DNA of 15,150 nt, taken from positions 1-15,150 of the forward strand of contig JAFDAW010000028.1 in the NCBI GenBank assembly GCA_019313605.1, read 5' to 3'. Position numbers and translations under genes: made by a program. This stretch comes from Deltaproteobacteria bacterium (GTDB taxonomy: Bacteria; Myxococcota_A; UBA9160; SMWR01). The notes under the pieces were generated by a model. That model worked only from the letters and a program-made list of their open reading frames with translations. It was not told the origin of the DNA and did no database searches. Of the stretch, positions 7,265 to 14,141 are shown one piece after another (within the stretch, counting starts at the first letter, position 1; every line of letters starts with the position of its first letter).

Positions 7265-8533
7265 CTAACGCCGCAGCTTCTGCAATTCTGCCTGCACTTC
7301 CTCATTTCCCGGGTCGATCCGTGCAGCCTCTGTTAAAACCGTTTTCGCCTTCTCACGCCTACCGTCGGCGCGAAGCACCCGCGCGAGGGTGACGCAATTT
7401 CCAGCGGACTCCGGACACAACTCACAGGCCGCCTCGGCATACTCGGTGGCGCGCTCCAGCTCGTGAATATCCAGAGCCAACAGCGCCGCCCGATGGTTGA
7501 CGTCGGGATCCGCAGGTCGGTGGATCAAGACCTCTTCCAGCAACCGCAGCGCTTCGCTCTTGTCGCCCGGATCGACCGGGCCATCGGCCTCGTCGAGAAG
7601 CTTGATCGCTCGCTGCTCGTAGTTGCGCGAGAGAATGTTCGAGAAGCTCTTGCGGTACTCGTCGTTCCAGGGGTCGAACGCGATCGCGAGGCGCAAGCTC
7701 GGCGCTGCCTCCTGCCAGCGTTCCCGTTTCGCCGCAACCATCGCCGCGTCGAAGAAGTGGCTTGCCTTGAGCTTTCGCTCCGCGAGAATCTGCGGGGGAA
7801 GCCGGAAATGCCTGCGCAGACGTTCGAGAGTCTGTCGCTTCGTGAGCTTGCGGGGCGGAAGTTTCCGTTCCGGCGCGGCATCCGTCTCGCTCTCTTCCGC
7901 GACCGGTTCCGGCTCGGGCTCTGGCATCACCCCCATCGTGCGTTCGATCTCGGCACGGGTGTTGGGATCGGACAGCAACTCGTAGGCCTCGACGAGCTTC
8001 CGGAAGATCTGTTCCAGGCGCACCGTGTAATCGCCGAGGTTGGCTCGGAAGTAGCGATCCGGGTGATAGACCTTCGAAAGAGAGAAGTAGGCGCGCTTGA
8101 TTTGCTTGGCGTCCGCATCGCGGGGAATGTCGAGCAACTCGAAATAGGGTTTGTCGAGGGATGCCGAGAATTCGAGAATCTGCGCCTGCAGTTCGGGCGT
8201 GATGTCGAGCGCAGTGTCGATGCGCGGGTCCGACATGTAATCGACCGGTTCCGCATCGACTTTGGGTTCCTCGACCGTCGCCGGAACTTCCGCGCTGGCG
8301 GATTTGCTTTCGTCGATCTCGACGACGCCTTCGGACATCCAGCGCTCGATGCAGCGATCCACATCTTCGGGCGCAAGGCCACCGATCTGGCGCAACAATG
8401 TCCACGACGTGTGGCCGTCGATACGCGAAAGCAAGAACCCCTCCTCTGGACTCAATTGCAGCTTGGTTGGATCCCAGCTGGAAACGAGTCGCGGAATACC
8501 CCGCCTCTGCTCGGAATCACCCACCGAGTGCAT
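7265..8533 (-). CDS. J-domain/TPR co-chaperone, partner of the lidless Hsp70
   Basis: A 422-residue cytoplasmic protein. An N-terminal helical module (about 25-73, with LSPEEGFLLSRIDGHTS) resembles a small domain I recall in other deltaproteobacterial regulators. The J-domain (about 128-201) begins KPYFELLDIPRDAD and carries the essential HPD at 157-159, so it should stimulate Hsp70 ATP hydrolysis. An acidic, proline-rich linker (PEPEPEPVAEE, about 204-214) and a basic stretch lead to TPR-like helical repeats (about 258-420, e.g. LEEVLIHRPADPDVNHRAAL and AARIDPGNEEVQAEL). It lacks the Gly/Phe and zinc regions of canonical DnaJ. The frame stays open to 8659. I chose the ATG at 8533 because a run of seven G residues lies four bases upstream and the extension is low-complexity; an ATG at 8578 is possible. 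The Hsp70 gene follows after 29 bases. Confidence 0.92.
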   Translation of the reverse strand: MHSVGDSEQRRGIPRLVSSWDPTKLQLSPEEGFLLSRIDGHTSWTLLRQIGGLAPEDVDRCIERWMSEGVVEIDESKSASAEVPATVEEPKVDAEPVDYMSDPRIDTALDITPELQAQILEFSASLDKPYFELLDIPRDADAKQIKRAYFSLSKVYHPDRYFRANLGDYTVRLEQIFRKLVEAYELLSDPNTRAEIERTMGVMPEPEPEPVAEESETDAAPERKLPPRKLTKRQTLERLRRHFRLPPQILAERKLKASHFFDAAMVAAKRERWQEAAPSLRLAIAFDPWNDEYRKSFSNILSRNYEQRAIKLLDEADGPVDPGDKSEALRLLEEVLIHRPADPDVNHRAALLALDIHELERATEYAEAACELCPESAGNCVTLARVLRADGRREKAKTVLTEAARIDPGNEEVQAELQKLRR

Positions 8534-8790
8534 CAATCCCCCCCAGGGCCCAAGAGGAAACCCTGCACCCGGTTCCATCGGCCTGCAGCTATTAAAAGCT
8601 GAGCGTCCCGGCGAAAACCTATTGGGGGGACGCCGACCTGCGCGGTCTGGCTGCCGCACACCATCGATTGACTCCCCCGCGGGGGATGCCGGCTGGAATC
8701 ATCGCGCGTGGAGGCCGCAAATCGGCGATGGATCCGAGAAGTGGGGGCGCCGACAGACGGCGATGCAGTCCCGCCGGAACGGGATGGGTC
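8534..8790 (-). other. 257-base gap between argF and the chaperone block, with two palindromes
   Basis: No credible gene is present on either strand. Three structures stand out. TCCCCCGCGGGGGA at 8673-8686 is a perfect 14-base palindrome. CAGCTATTAAAAGCTG at 8586-8601 is palindromic at 14 of 16 positions; read on the minus strand it contains TTTAAT, a fair -10 match, without a convincing -35. A weak five-base-pair hairpin (8769-8784) lies just after the argF stop with no T tract, so I do not call a terminator. As the longest gap upstream of the J/Hsp70/PAS genes, it is the natural place for their promoter. No CIRCE element is seen. That these sites bind a regulator is inference. Confidence 0.4.
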
Positions 8791-9714
8791 TCAGCGCGAG
8801 GCGCCGAGCAGCCGCTCGAGGACGGCCTTCTGGGCGTGAAGCCGATTTTCGGCCTGTACGAGTGCGAGGCTTCGGTCGCCGTCGAGCACCTCGTCGGTGA
8901 TTTCTTCGCCCCGGTGGGCGGGCAGGCAATGCATCGCGTAGGCGCCGTCGCTCTGTCCGAGAAGTTCCGAGTTCAGCTGGTAGGACTGGAAGATTTTCTT
9001 CCGGAGTTCTCGCTCGTCTTCTTGTCCCATGCTGGCCCAGGTATCGGTGTAGACGAAGCCAGCTCCGCGAACAGCTTCGAGCGGGTCTTCGGACCAGCTG
9101 ATCTTCGCTCCGCTCGCAGCAGCGAGTTCGTCGGCCCGGTTTCTCACGTGGAGCGCGGGGCGGTGACTCGCGGGTGTGGCGAGCCGCAGTTCGAGCCCGA
9201 GTACGGCCGCTCCGAGGATCAGCGAGTTCGCCATGTTGTTGCCGTCGCCCAGGTAGGCGATGACGGCATCCTTCAACGCGCACTTCTCGGCGATGGTCTG
9301 GAGATCCGCCATGACCTGGCAGGGGTGAAGCAGATCCGTGAGCCCGTTGATCACCGGGATGCGCGCAACCCGAGCGAGTTCCTCGACCAACGCGTGGCTG
9401 AAGGTTCGCGCGACGATGCCGTCGACCCAGCACGAGAGGTTGTTCGCGACGTCCTGCGGAGATTCTCGGGTTCCGATCCCGATCTGCTCGGGCCGAAGCA
9501 GGATCGCGTGCCCCCCCAGCTGCGTCATTCCCGCTTCGAAGGTGACGTGTGTCCGCAGTGATGGCTTTTCGAAGAACATTGCAAGCACACGGCCCGGCAA
9601 TGTCTGGTGTCCCTTCGACTGCTGGCGAAGCTCTTTGAGTTCTCGCGCGCGATCGAGCAACGCGAGCAACTCTTCGGCGCTCCAATCGGTGAGTGTGAGA
9701 AAGTCCTTGGGCAT
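8791..9714 (-). CDS. argF: Ornithine carbamoyltransferase
   Basis: Makes citrulline from ornithine and carbamoyl phosphate in the cytoplasm. The product is 307 residues, normal for the family. The carbamoyl-phosphate motif reads SLRTH (52-56), a variant of the more usual STRTR, within FFEKPSLRTHVTFE. HPCQ is at 130-133. The ornithine-binding segments GDGNNMANS (156-164) and DTWASMG (224-230), and the HCLPAHRGEEI signature (262-272), separate it from aspartate and acetylornithine carbamoyltransferases. The ATG at 9714 follows the argB stop by a single base and has no clear ribosome site of its own, so translation is probably coupled to argB. argD, whose product supplies the precursor between the two enzymes, is not in the window. 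Confidence 0.96.
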   Translation of the reverse strand: MPKDFLTLTDWSAEELLALLDRARELKELRQQSKGHQTLPGRVLAMFFEKPSLRTHVTFEAGMTQLGGHAILLRPEQIGIGTRESPQDVANNLSCWVDGIVARTFSHALVEELARVARIPVINGLTDLLHPCQVMADLQTIAEKCALKDAVIAYLGDGNNMANSLILGAAVLGLELRLATPASHRPALHVRNRADELAAASGAKISWSEDPLEAVRGAGFVYTDTWASMGQEDERELRKKIFQSYQLNSELLGQSDGAYAMHCLPAHRGEEITDEVLDGDRSLALVQAENRLHAQKAVLERLLGASR

Positions 9715-9715
9715 T

Positions 9716-10567
9716 TCAGCGCGTGATCAGCGTACCGACGCCACCGTCGGTAAAAATTTCGAGGAGCACCGCGTGAAGCACGCGGCCGTCGAGAATCGTC
9801 GCGTTGGAGACTCCATCCTCCAATGCTTCGATGCAACAGTGGACTTTCGGGATCATGCCGTCGCGGATCGTCCCGACTTCGATGAGCTTGCGCACATCCT
9901 CAGCACCGAGCCGGCTGACGACGCGCCCCTCCGCGTCCTTCACGCCTTCGACGTCCGTCAACAGGATGAGCTTCTCGGCGTGTAGCGCACGCGCGATCGC
10001 ACCCGCGGCCTCATCGGCGTTCACGTTGTGGGTAACGCCGTCCGCGTCCGCCCCGATCGGAGCGATGACGGGCACGAAGCCGGACGCTGCGACCGCCGCG
10101 ATCGACGCGGGATCAACCGAAACGACCTCTCCAACGCGGCCGAGATCTCGATCCTCGTGCAGGCGTCTCGTGACCTGAATCATTCCGCCATCGCCGCCGG
10201 TGAGCCCGATCGCGCGTCCACCGCCCTGCTCGACCAGCGCGACGATTTCCGGGTTGACCTTTCCGCCCAGTACCATCTCGACGACTTCCATCGTCGCATC
10301 ATCGGTGACGCGAAGACCATCGACAAAGCTGGATTCGATGCCCAGTCGAACCAGCGTCTCGCCGATCTGCGGCCCGCCGCCGTGCACGATTACAGGGCGC
10401 AGCCCGATGTACTTGAGCAGGACCACATCGATCGCGAACGACGCGCGCAACTCGGGATCGCTCATCGCGCTCCCGCCGTATTTGATCACGATGGTCTGGT
10501 CGTAGTAGCGCCGCATGTAGGGCAGCGCTTCGATCAGCACCTCAGCTTTGTCGATCAGGGTCTTCAT
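9716..10567 (-). CDS. argB: Acetylglutamate kinase, probably arginine-inhibited
   Basis: Phosphorylates N-acetylglutamate, the second step of arginine synthesis and the usual control point. The product is 283 residues. Motifs are IKYGGSAM (28-35, Lys29), VHGGGPQ (61-67), substrate Arg86 in DGLRVTD, GLTGGDGGM (121-129), NVNADEAAGA (181-190) and the catalytic lysine of MIPKV (Lys241). Before the first strand there is an N-terminal helix, LIDKAEVLIEALPYM (4-18). Family knowledge ties this helix to hexameric enzymes inhibited by arginine; the short E. coli type lacks it. The frame is open to 10681, but similarity starts at the ATG at 10567. No good ribosome site precedes it. It lies 62 bases after the GAF regulator gene. 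Confidence 0.96.
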   Translation of the reverse strand: MKTLIDKAEVLIEALPYMRRYYDQTIVIKYGGSAMSDPELRASFAIDVVLLKYIGLRPVIVHGGGPQIGETLVRLGIESSFVDGLRVTDDATMEVVEMVLGGKVNPEIVALVEQGGGRAIGLTGGDGGMIQVTRRLHEDRDLGRVGEVVSVDPASIAAVAASGFVPVIAPIGADADGVTHNVNADEAAGAIARALHAEKLILLTDVEGVKDAEGRVVSRLGAEDVRKLIEVGTIRDGMIPKVHCCIEALEDGVSNATILDGRVLHAVLLEIFTDGGVGTLITR

Positions 10568-10629
10568 GGGAAGCGCATGATCATAGGGGCTTTGGCGGGA
10601 AAATCCGAATGGTTTCGCGCCTCGAATCT

Positions 10630-12174
10630 CTAGCCCGGCGGCCGATTCTCCCGACGCGCTTTTGCAACCTCGTCCACGCAATCGAGCAGACCTCGGTGCA
10701 GGAGCGCATTGCGGACCGCCGCCGAGATCGCCGCGGCGAGAATTTCGCCGGTTCGCGCGGAGGCGGATACACCGGGTTCCAGGAACACGCGCATCACGCC
10801 CATCGTCTTGTTGCGGAAGGAGATGGGTACGCAGAGCATCGCCGTGGCCTCACCGCCTTCGTGAGTGTCGACCTCCGGATCGAAGCGGGGGTCCTGGTCC
10901 GGCGCATCGGTTGCCACCAGCCGGCCGGTTTGCAGCACGACGCCCGTGAGTCCGGAGTCGACCGGCAACTTCTCCCGATCTCCCTGTCCGGCGCGTTCAC
11001 ATTGGCTTTCGAGAATCAGCTCCCGGCCATTCGATCGAAGCAGGTAAAGCGAGACCGGAGCGGCCGACACTCCATTGGCGACCACCGCAAGCGACGCGCG
11101 GATCACCCGGTCGGGCTCGACCTCGGAGGTCAGCACGTCGCAGATGGCGCGGGCCAACTCCGCGTCCTCGGCGGCGCCGCCATCGGTCGCCGGAAGATCG
11201 GCCCGCGTCGGGTCCACCGCGATCTGCGGTTCGGCCTCGACTCGATCCGCATCCGCCGCAGTTTCGGCCTTGCCTCGGCCGCGCAATCGCGCGATCAGCG
11301 GGCCGATCTGCAGCGCCATGATCTGCAGCAGGCTGAGATCCTCGGAACCGAAAGAACCCCCATCTCCGCGTTCCGTCGCACACAGAACACCGATTGGCTT
11401 CCCGTCCCCCTTGAGCGGAGCCACCGCGAACGCGCCCGATCGATACCGACCGTCGACGACCCGATCGGCAAAGCTTTCGTGCTCGCCGATATTCGACACT
11501 GCGAGAGCCTTCCCTCCCTCGAGCACCTGGCCCGCCACGCCCGATCCAATCTCCACGGGGTCCATTTCCGCTGGCTCGATATCGCAACCCGTTGCGCCGG
11601 CGACCCGGAGCAGTCCGGAATCGTCTTCGAGAAGCATCAGCGACGCCCTGGATACGCCGAGCACGTCCGCCACGGCGAGCGCCATTCGATCGGCGAGCGT
11701 AGACCCCGCCTCGTCGGTCTCCGATCCGGTTTCCAGCTCCGCCAACTGGACTTCGAGCGCGGCGAGTCGCGAGCAGAGCGATTCCCAACTCGCCTGCATT
11801 CCCGACCCCAGCAGGGCTCGACGAACCGCGAGCACGAGCTCTTCGTTGTGGAGCGGCTTCGCGAGATAGTCGCAGGCTCCGAGCCGCAGGGCCTCGAGTA
11901 CGCGATCGTGATCCACCTGCGCAGACAGCACGATCACGCGCAACCCAGGTCGCTCAGCGCTCAGCCTGCGCAGTAGATCGAGGCCACCCACACCAGGCGC
12001 CCCGATATCGAGGATGACGGCGCCCACCTCGGACCGCATGGCGAACTCGAAGGCGCCCTCTTCCCGCTCTGCGGTGAAGTAATCGATCGACGCGTCCCGC
12101 AGCGCATCGCAAATCGCCTCTCGAAAGAAGCGCTCATCGTCAATGACGAGTACGCGGGTCGACTCTTCAGCCAT
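10630..12174 (-). CDS. Response regulator with two GAF domains and no known output domain
   Basis: A 514-residue cytoplasmic protein. The receiver domain (about 6-122) has D12/D13, phospho-acceptor D56 in ILDIGAPG (an unusual replacement of the DxxMPG pattern), S84 in place of the common Thr, and K106 in YLAKP, so phosphorylation is plausible. Two GAF-like domains follow. One is at about 158-298 (VEIGSGVAGQVLEGGKALAV, then APLKGDGKPIGVLCA). The other is at about 338-495 (LPVDSGLTGVVLQTGRLVAT, then CVPISFRNKTMGVMRVF). A charged low-complexity linker (about 300-335) joins them. The last 20 residues hold no recognisable DNA-binding, GGDEF or kinase domain. The ATG at 12174 has AGAGG six bases upstream; a TTG seven codons earlier (12195) is less likely. 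It lies 42 bases after hslU and 62 before argB. No histidine kinase is nearby. Confidence 0.9.
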   Translation of the reverse strand: MAEESTRVLVIDDERFFREAICDALRDASIDYFTAEREEGAFEFAMRSEVGAVILDIGAPGVGGLDLLRRLSAERPGLRVIVLSAQVDHDRVLEALRLGACDYLAKPLHNEELVLAVRRALLGSGMQASWESLCSRLAALEVQLAELETGSETDEAGSTLADRMALAVADVLGVSRASLMLLEDDSGLLRVAGATGCDIEPAEMDPVEIGSGVAGQVLEGGKALAVSNIGEHESFADRVVDGRYRSGAFAVAPLKGDGKPIGVLCATERGDGGSFGSEDLSLLQIMALQIGPLIARLRGRGKAETAADADRVEAEPQIAVDPTRADLPATDGGAAEDAELARAICDVLTSEVEPDRVIRASLAVVANGVSAAPVSLYLLRSNGRELILESQCERAGQGDREKLPVDSGLTGVVLQTGRLVATDAPDQDPRFDPEVDTHEGGEATAMLCVPISFRNKTMGVMRVFLEPGVSASARTGEILAAAISAAVRNALLHRGLLDCVDEVAKARRENRPPG

Positions 12175-12180
12175 CTCGAT

Positions 12181-12186
12181 CCTCTC
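12181..12186 (-). promoter_or_regulatory. Ribosome binding site of the GAF regulator gene
   Basis: GAGAGG ends six bases before the ATG at 12174. It lies within the extra codons that a start at the TTG at 12195 would include, so it supports the shorter protein. Confidence 0.6.
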
Positions 12187-12216
12187 GACTTCCAATCGGC
12201 TCCGATGCGGTGGGCA

Positions 12217-13599
12217 TCACAAGATGTAACGCGAAAGGTCTTCGTCCTCAACGAGATCTTCGAGTCGATTGCGCACGAATTTTTCATCGATCGTAATTCG
12301 AATCGCACCCAGATCTGGCGCGTCGAAACTCACCTCATCCAGCAGCCTCTCCATGATCGTATGCAGCCGCCGCGCACCAATGTTGTCCGTTCGCTCGTTC
12401 ACGAGCGCCGCAAAATTTGCGATCGCGTGGATCCCGTCTTGCTTGAATTCGAGTTCGACGTTTTCGGTCTTGAGCAACTCCGTGTACTGCAAAACCAGCG
12501 AGTTCTGGGGCTCTGTCAGAATGCGAATGAAGTCGTCGCGGTCGAGACTCGAGAGTTCGACCCGGATCGGGAATCGGCCCTGGAGTTCGGGAATCAGATC
12601 CGAAGGTTTCGCGACGTGAAAAGCGCCGGATGCGACAAAGAGAATGTGATCCGTGCGCACTGGGCCGTGTTTGGTTTGAACCGTCGAACCCTCGACGATG
12701 GGAAGCAGGTCGCGCTGGACCCCCTCCCGAGAGACATCCGCGCCTGTCCGCTCGCTCCCACCACCCGCCACCTTGTCGATCTCGTCGATGAAGACGATGG
12801 CGGTCTGCTCGACGCGATCGACGGCGACCTCCCGAACGTGCTCCATGTCCACCAGGCGCGTCGCCTCCTCGGTGACCAGTGCATCGCGAGCGGCGGCGAC
12901 ACTCATGCGCCGACGGTGCGAGCGCTGGGGCATAAAGCCGCCGAGCATGTCCTTGAACTGCATGCCCATTTCTTCGACACCCTGTGGTGTGAAGATCGAC
13001 ATCGTCGGGCTCGCACCAGACGTGTCTTCCAGGTCGATCTCGATCTCGCGCTCGTCGAGACCTCCGCCGCGCAGCATCGTCCGGAGCTTCTCGCGGGTCT
13101 CGGCGGCCGCCGGCTCGATCGGTGGCAGCCCGGTGGAAGAATCGACCCCGAAGCCTTCTGGCTGGGTCGGAGCCTGGGGCGGGGGCAGGAGCGCGTCGAG
13201 TAGGCGCTCCTCCGCGGCGTCTTCGGCATTCGCCCGAACCGCCTGCTTCTCCTCCTCGAGCACCAGACTCATCGCAGTGTCGACGAGATCGCGGATGATC
13301 GACTCGACGTCGCGCCCCACATAGCCGACCTCGGTGAACTTCGAAGCCTCGACCTTGATGAACGGAGCCTGGGCAAGCTTGGCGAGGCGTCGCGCCACCT
13401 CGGTCTTGCCGACACCCGTGGGTCCGATCATGATGATGTTCTTCGGAGCGATCTCGTCGCGCAGATCCTCCGGCACCTGCTGCCGCCGCCAGCGATTGCG
13501 CAGTGCGATCGCAACCGCACGCTTGGCTTCCCCCTGCCCGACGATGTATCGATCGAGTTCGGAAACCACCTCGCGAGGCGTAAAGGGCTGTAATTTCAT
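12217..13599 (-). CDS. hslU: HslU, ATPase subunit of the HslVU protease
   Basis: An AAA+ unfoldase that feeds substrates to the HslV peptidase in the cytoplasm. The product is 460 residues. It begins with the conserved TPREVVSELDRYIVGQ (8-23). The Walker A motif GPTGVGKT is at 59-66, the pore loop GYVG at 92-95, and Walker B IVFIDEID at 268-275. NIGARRLHT (407-415) is the conserved sensor 2 region. The intermediate domain (about 110-240) holds a proline-rich stretch (139-163) of variable sequence. The C-terminus EDLSRYIL is the conserved tail that inserts into HslV to activate it. The start ATG overlaps the hslV stop as ATGA; longer readings upstream simply run through hslV. Confidence 0.98.
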   Translation of the reverse strand: MKLQPFTPREVVSELDRYIVGQGEAKRAVAIALRNRWRRQQVPEDLRDEIAPKNIIMIGPTGVGKTEVARRLAKLAQAPFIKVEASKFTEVGYVGRDVESIIRDLVDTAMSLVLEEEKQAVRANAEDAAEERLLDALLPPPQAPTQPEGFGVDSSTGLPPIEPAAAETREKLRTMLRGGGLDEREIEIDLEDTSGASPTMSIFTPQGVEEMGMQFKDMLGGFMPQRSHRRRMSVAAARDALVTEEATRLVDMEHVREVAVDRVEQTAIVFIDEIDKVAGGGSERTGADVSREGVQRDLLPIVEGSTVQTKHGPVRTDHILFVASGAFHVAKPSDLIPELQGRFPIRVELSSLDRDDFIRILTEPQNSLVLQYTELLKTENVELEFKQDGIHAIANFAALVNERTDNIGARRLHTIMERLLDEVSFDAPDLGAIRITIDEKFVRNRLEDLVEDEDLSRYIL

Positions 13600-14141
13600 G
13601 GCAGCGTCACCACGTTGATGTTGTCGTTGGTATAGATACAGATTCGCGCCGCATACCGAAGCGCCTCTTCGGCGATTTCTGCGCCGCTGAGCTGGGTGTG
13701 ATCCGCGAGCGCGCGCGCTGCCGCCAACGCGAAATTGCCCCCCGAACCCACCGCCACGATTCCGTCGTCGGGCTCGATGACATCCCCATTGCCCGAAACG
13801 ACCAGCACGCACTCGTTGTTGCCGATCAGGAGGAGCGCTTCCAGCCGCCGCAACGCCCGATCCATCCGCCAGCTCTTGGCCAGCTCGACCGCCGCGCGCC
13901 GAACATTTCCCGAGTACTCGTCGAGCTTGGACTCCAATCGTTCGGTGAGCGCGAGTGCATCGGCGGCGCCGCCCGCAAACCCGATCAGAACATCGTGCTT
14001 GGCGGCTTTGCGGGTTTTTTGTGCCGTCTGCTTCATCACGGCTTCGCCGACCGTCACCTGCCCATCGGACGCCATCGCGATCGTTCCGTCGCGCACGACC
14101 GCCAGCACCGTCGTCGAACGAATCGACTCTCGGAGGTTCAT
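13596..14141 (-). CDS. hslV: HslV, threonine peptidase subunit of the HslVU protease
   Basis: A proteasome-like peptidase of 181 residues that degrades proteins unfolded by HslU. The catalytic N-terminal threonine is Thr10 in RSTTVLAVVRDG. The nine residues before it would be removed by autoprocessing, whereas E. coli loses only the Met. Other family blocks are ASDGQVTVGEAVMK (24-37), IGFAGGAADALAL (53-65), RRLEALLLI (97-105) and PDDGIVAVGSGGNFALAAARAL (123-144). No alternative start codon exists between the ATG at 14141 and Thr10, so the propeptide length is firm if this ATG is used. Its ATG overlaps the xerC stop and its stop overlaps the hslU ATG, so the three genes are translationally coupled. 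Confidence 0.98.
   Translation of the reverse strand: MNLRESIRSTTVLAVVRDGTIAMASDGQVTVGEAVMKQTAQKTRKAAKHDVLIGFAGGAADALALTERLESKLDEYSGNVRRAAVELAKSWRMDRALRRLEALLLIGNNECVLVVSGNGDVIEPDDGIVAVGSGGNFALAAARALADHTQLSGAEIAEEALRYAARICIYTNDNINVVTLP

Noticed and set aside
8534..8659. An extended J-protein starting at 8659 or 8578
   Set aside because: The added residues are low-complexity, arginine- and proline-rich, and lack a good ribosome site. They also run through the palindromic region, which looks regulatory. The start at 8578 cannot be fully excluded.
8769..8784. A hairpin (TCCCG/CGGGA stem, six-base loop) just after the argF stop as a terminator
   Set aside because: Only five base pairs and no T-rich tract follows on the minus strand, so it does not meet the pattern of an intrinsic terminator.
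13600..13812. An HslU extended by 71 N-terminal residues
   Set aside because: The extension is an out-of-frame reading of the end of hslV. The ATGA junction at 13596-13599 and the family N-terminus give a clear start at 13599.
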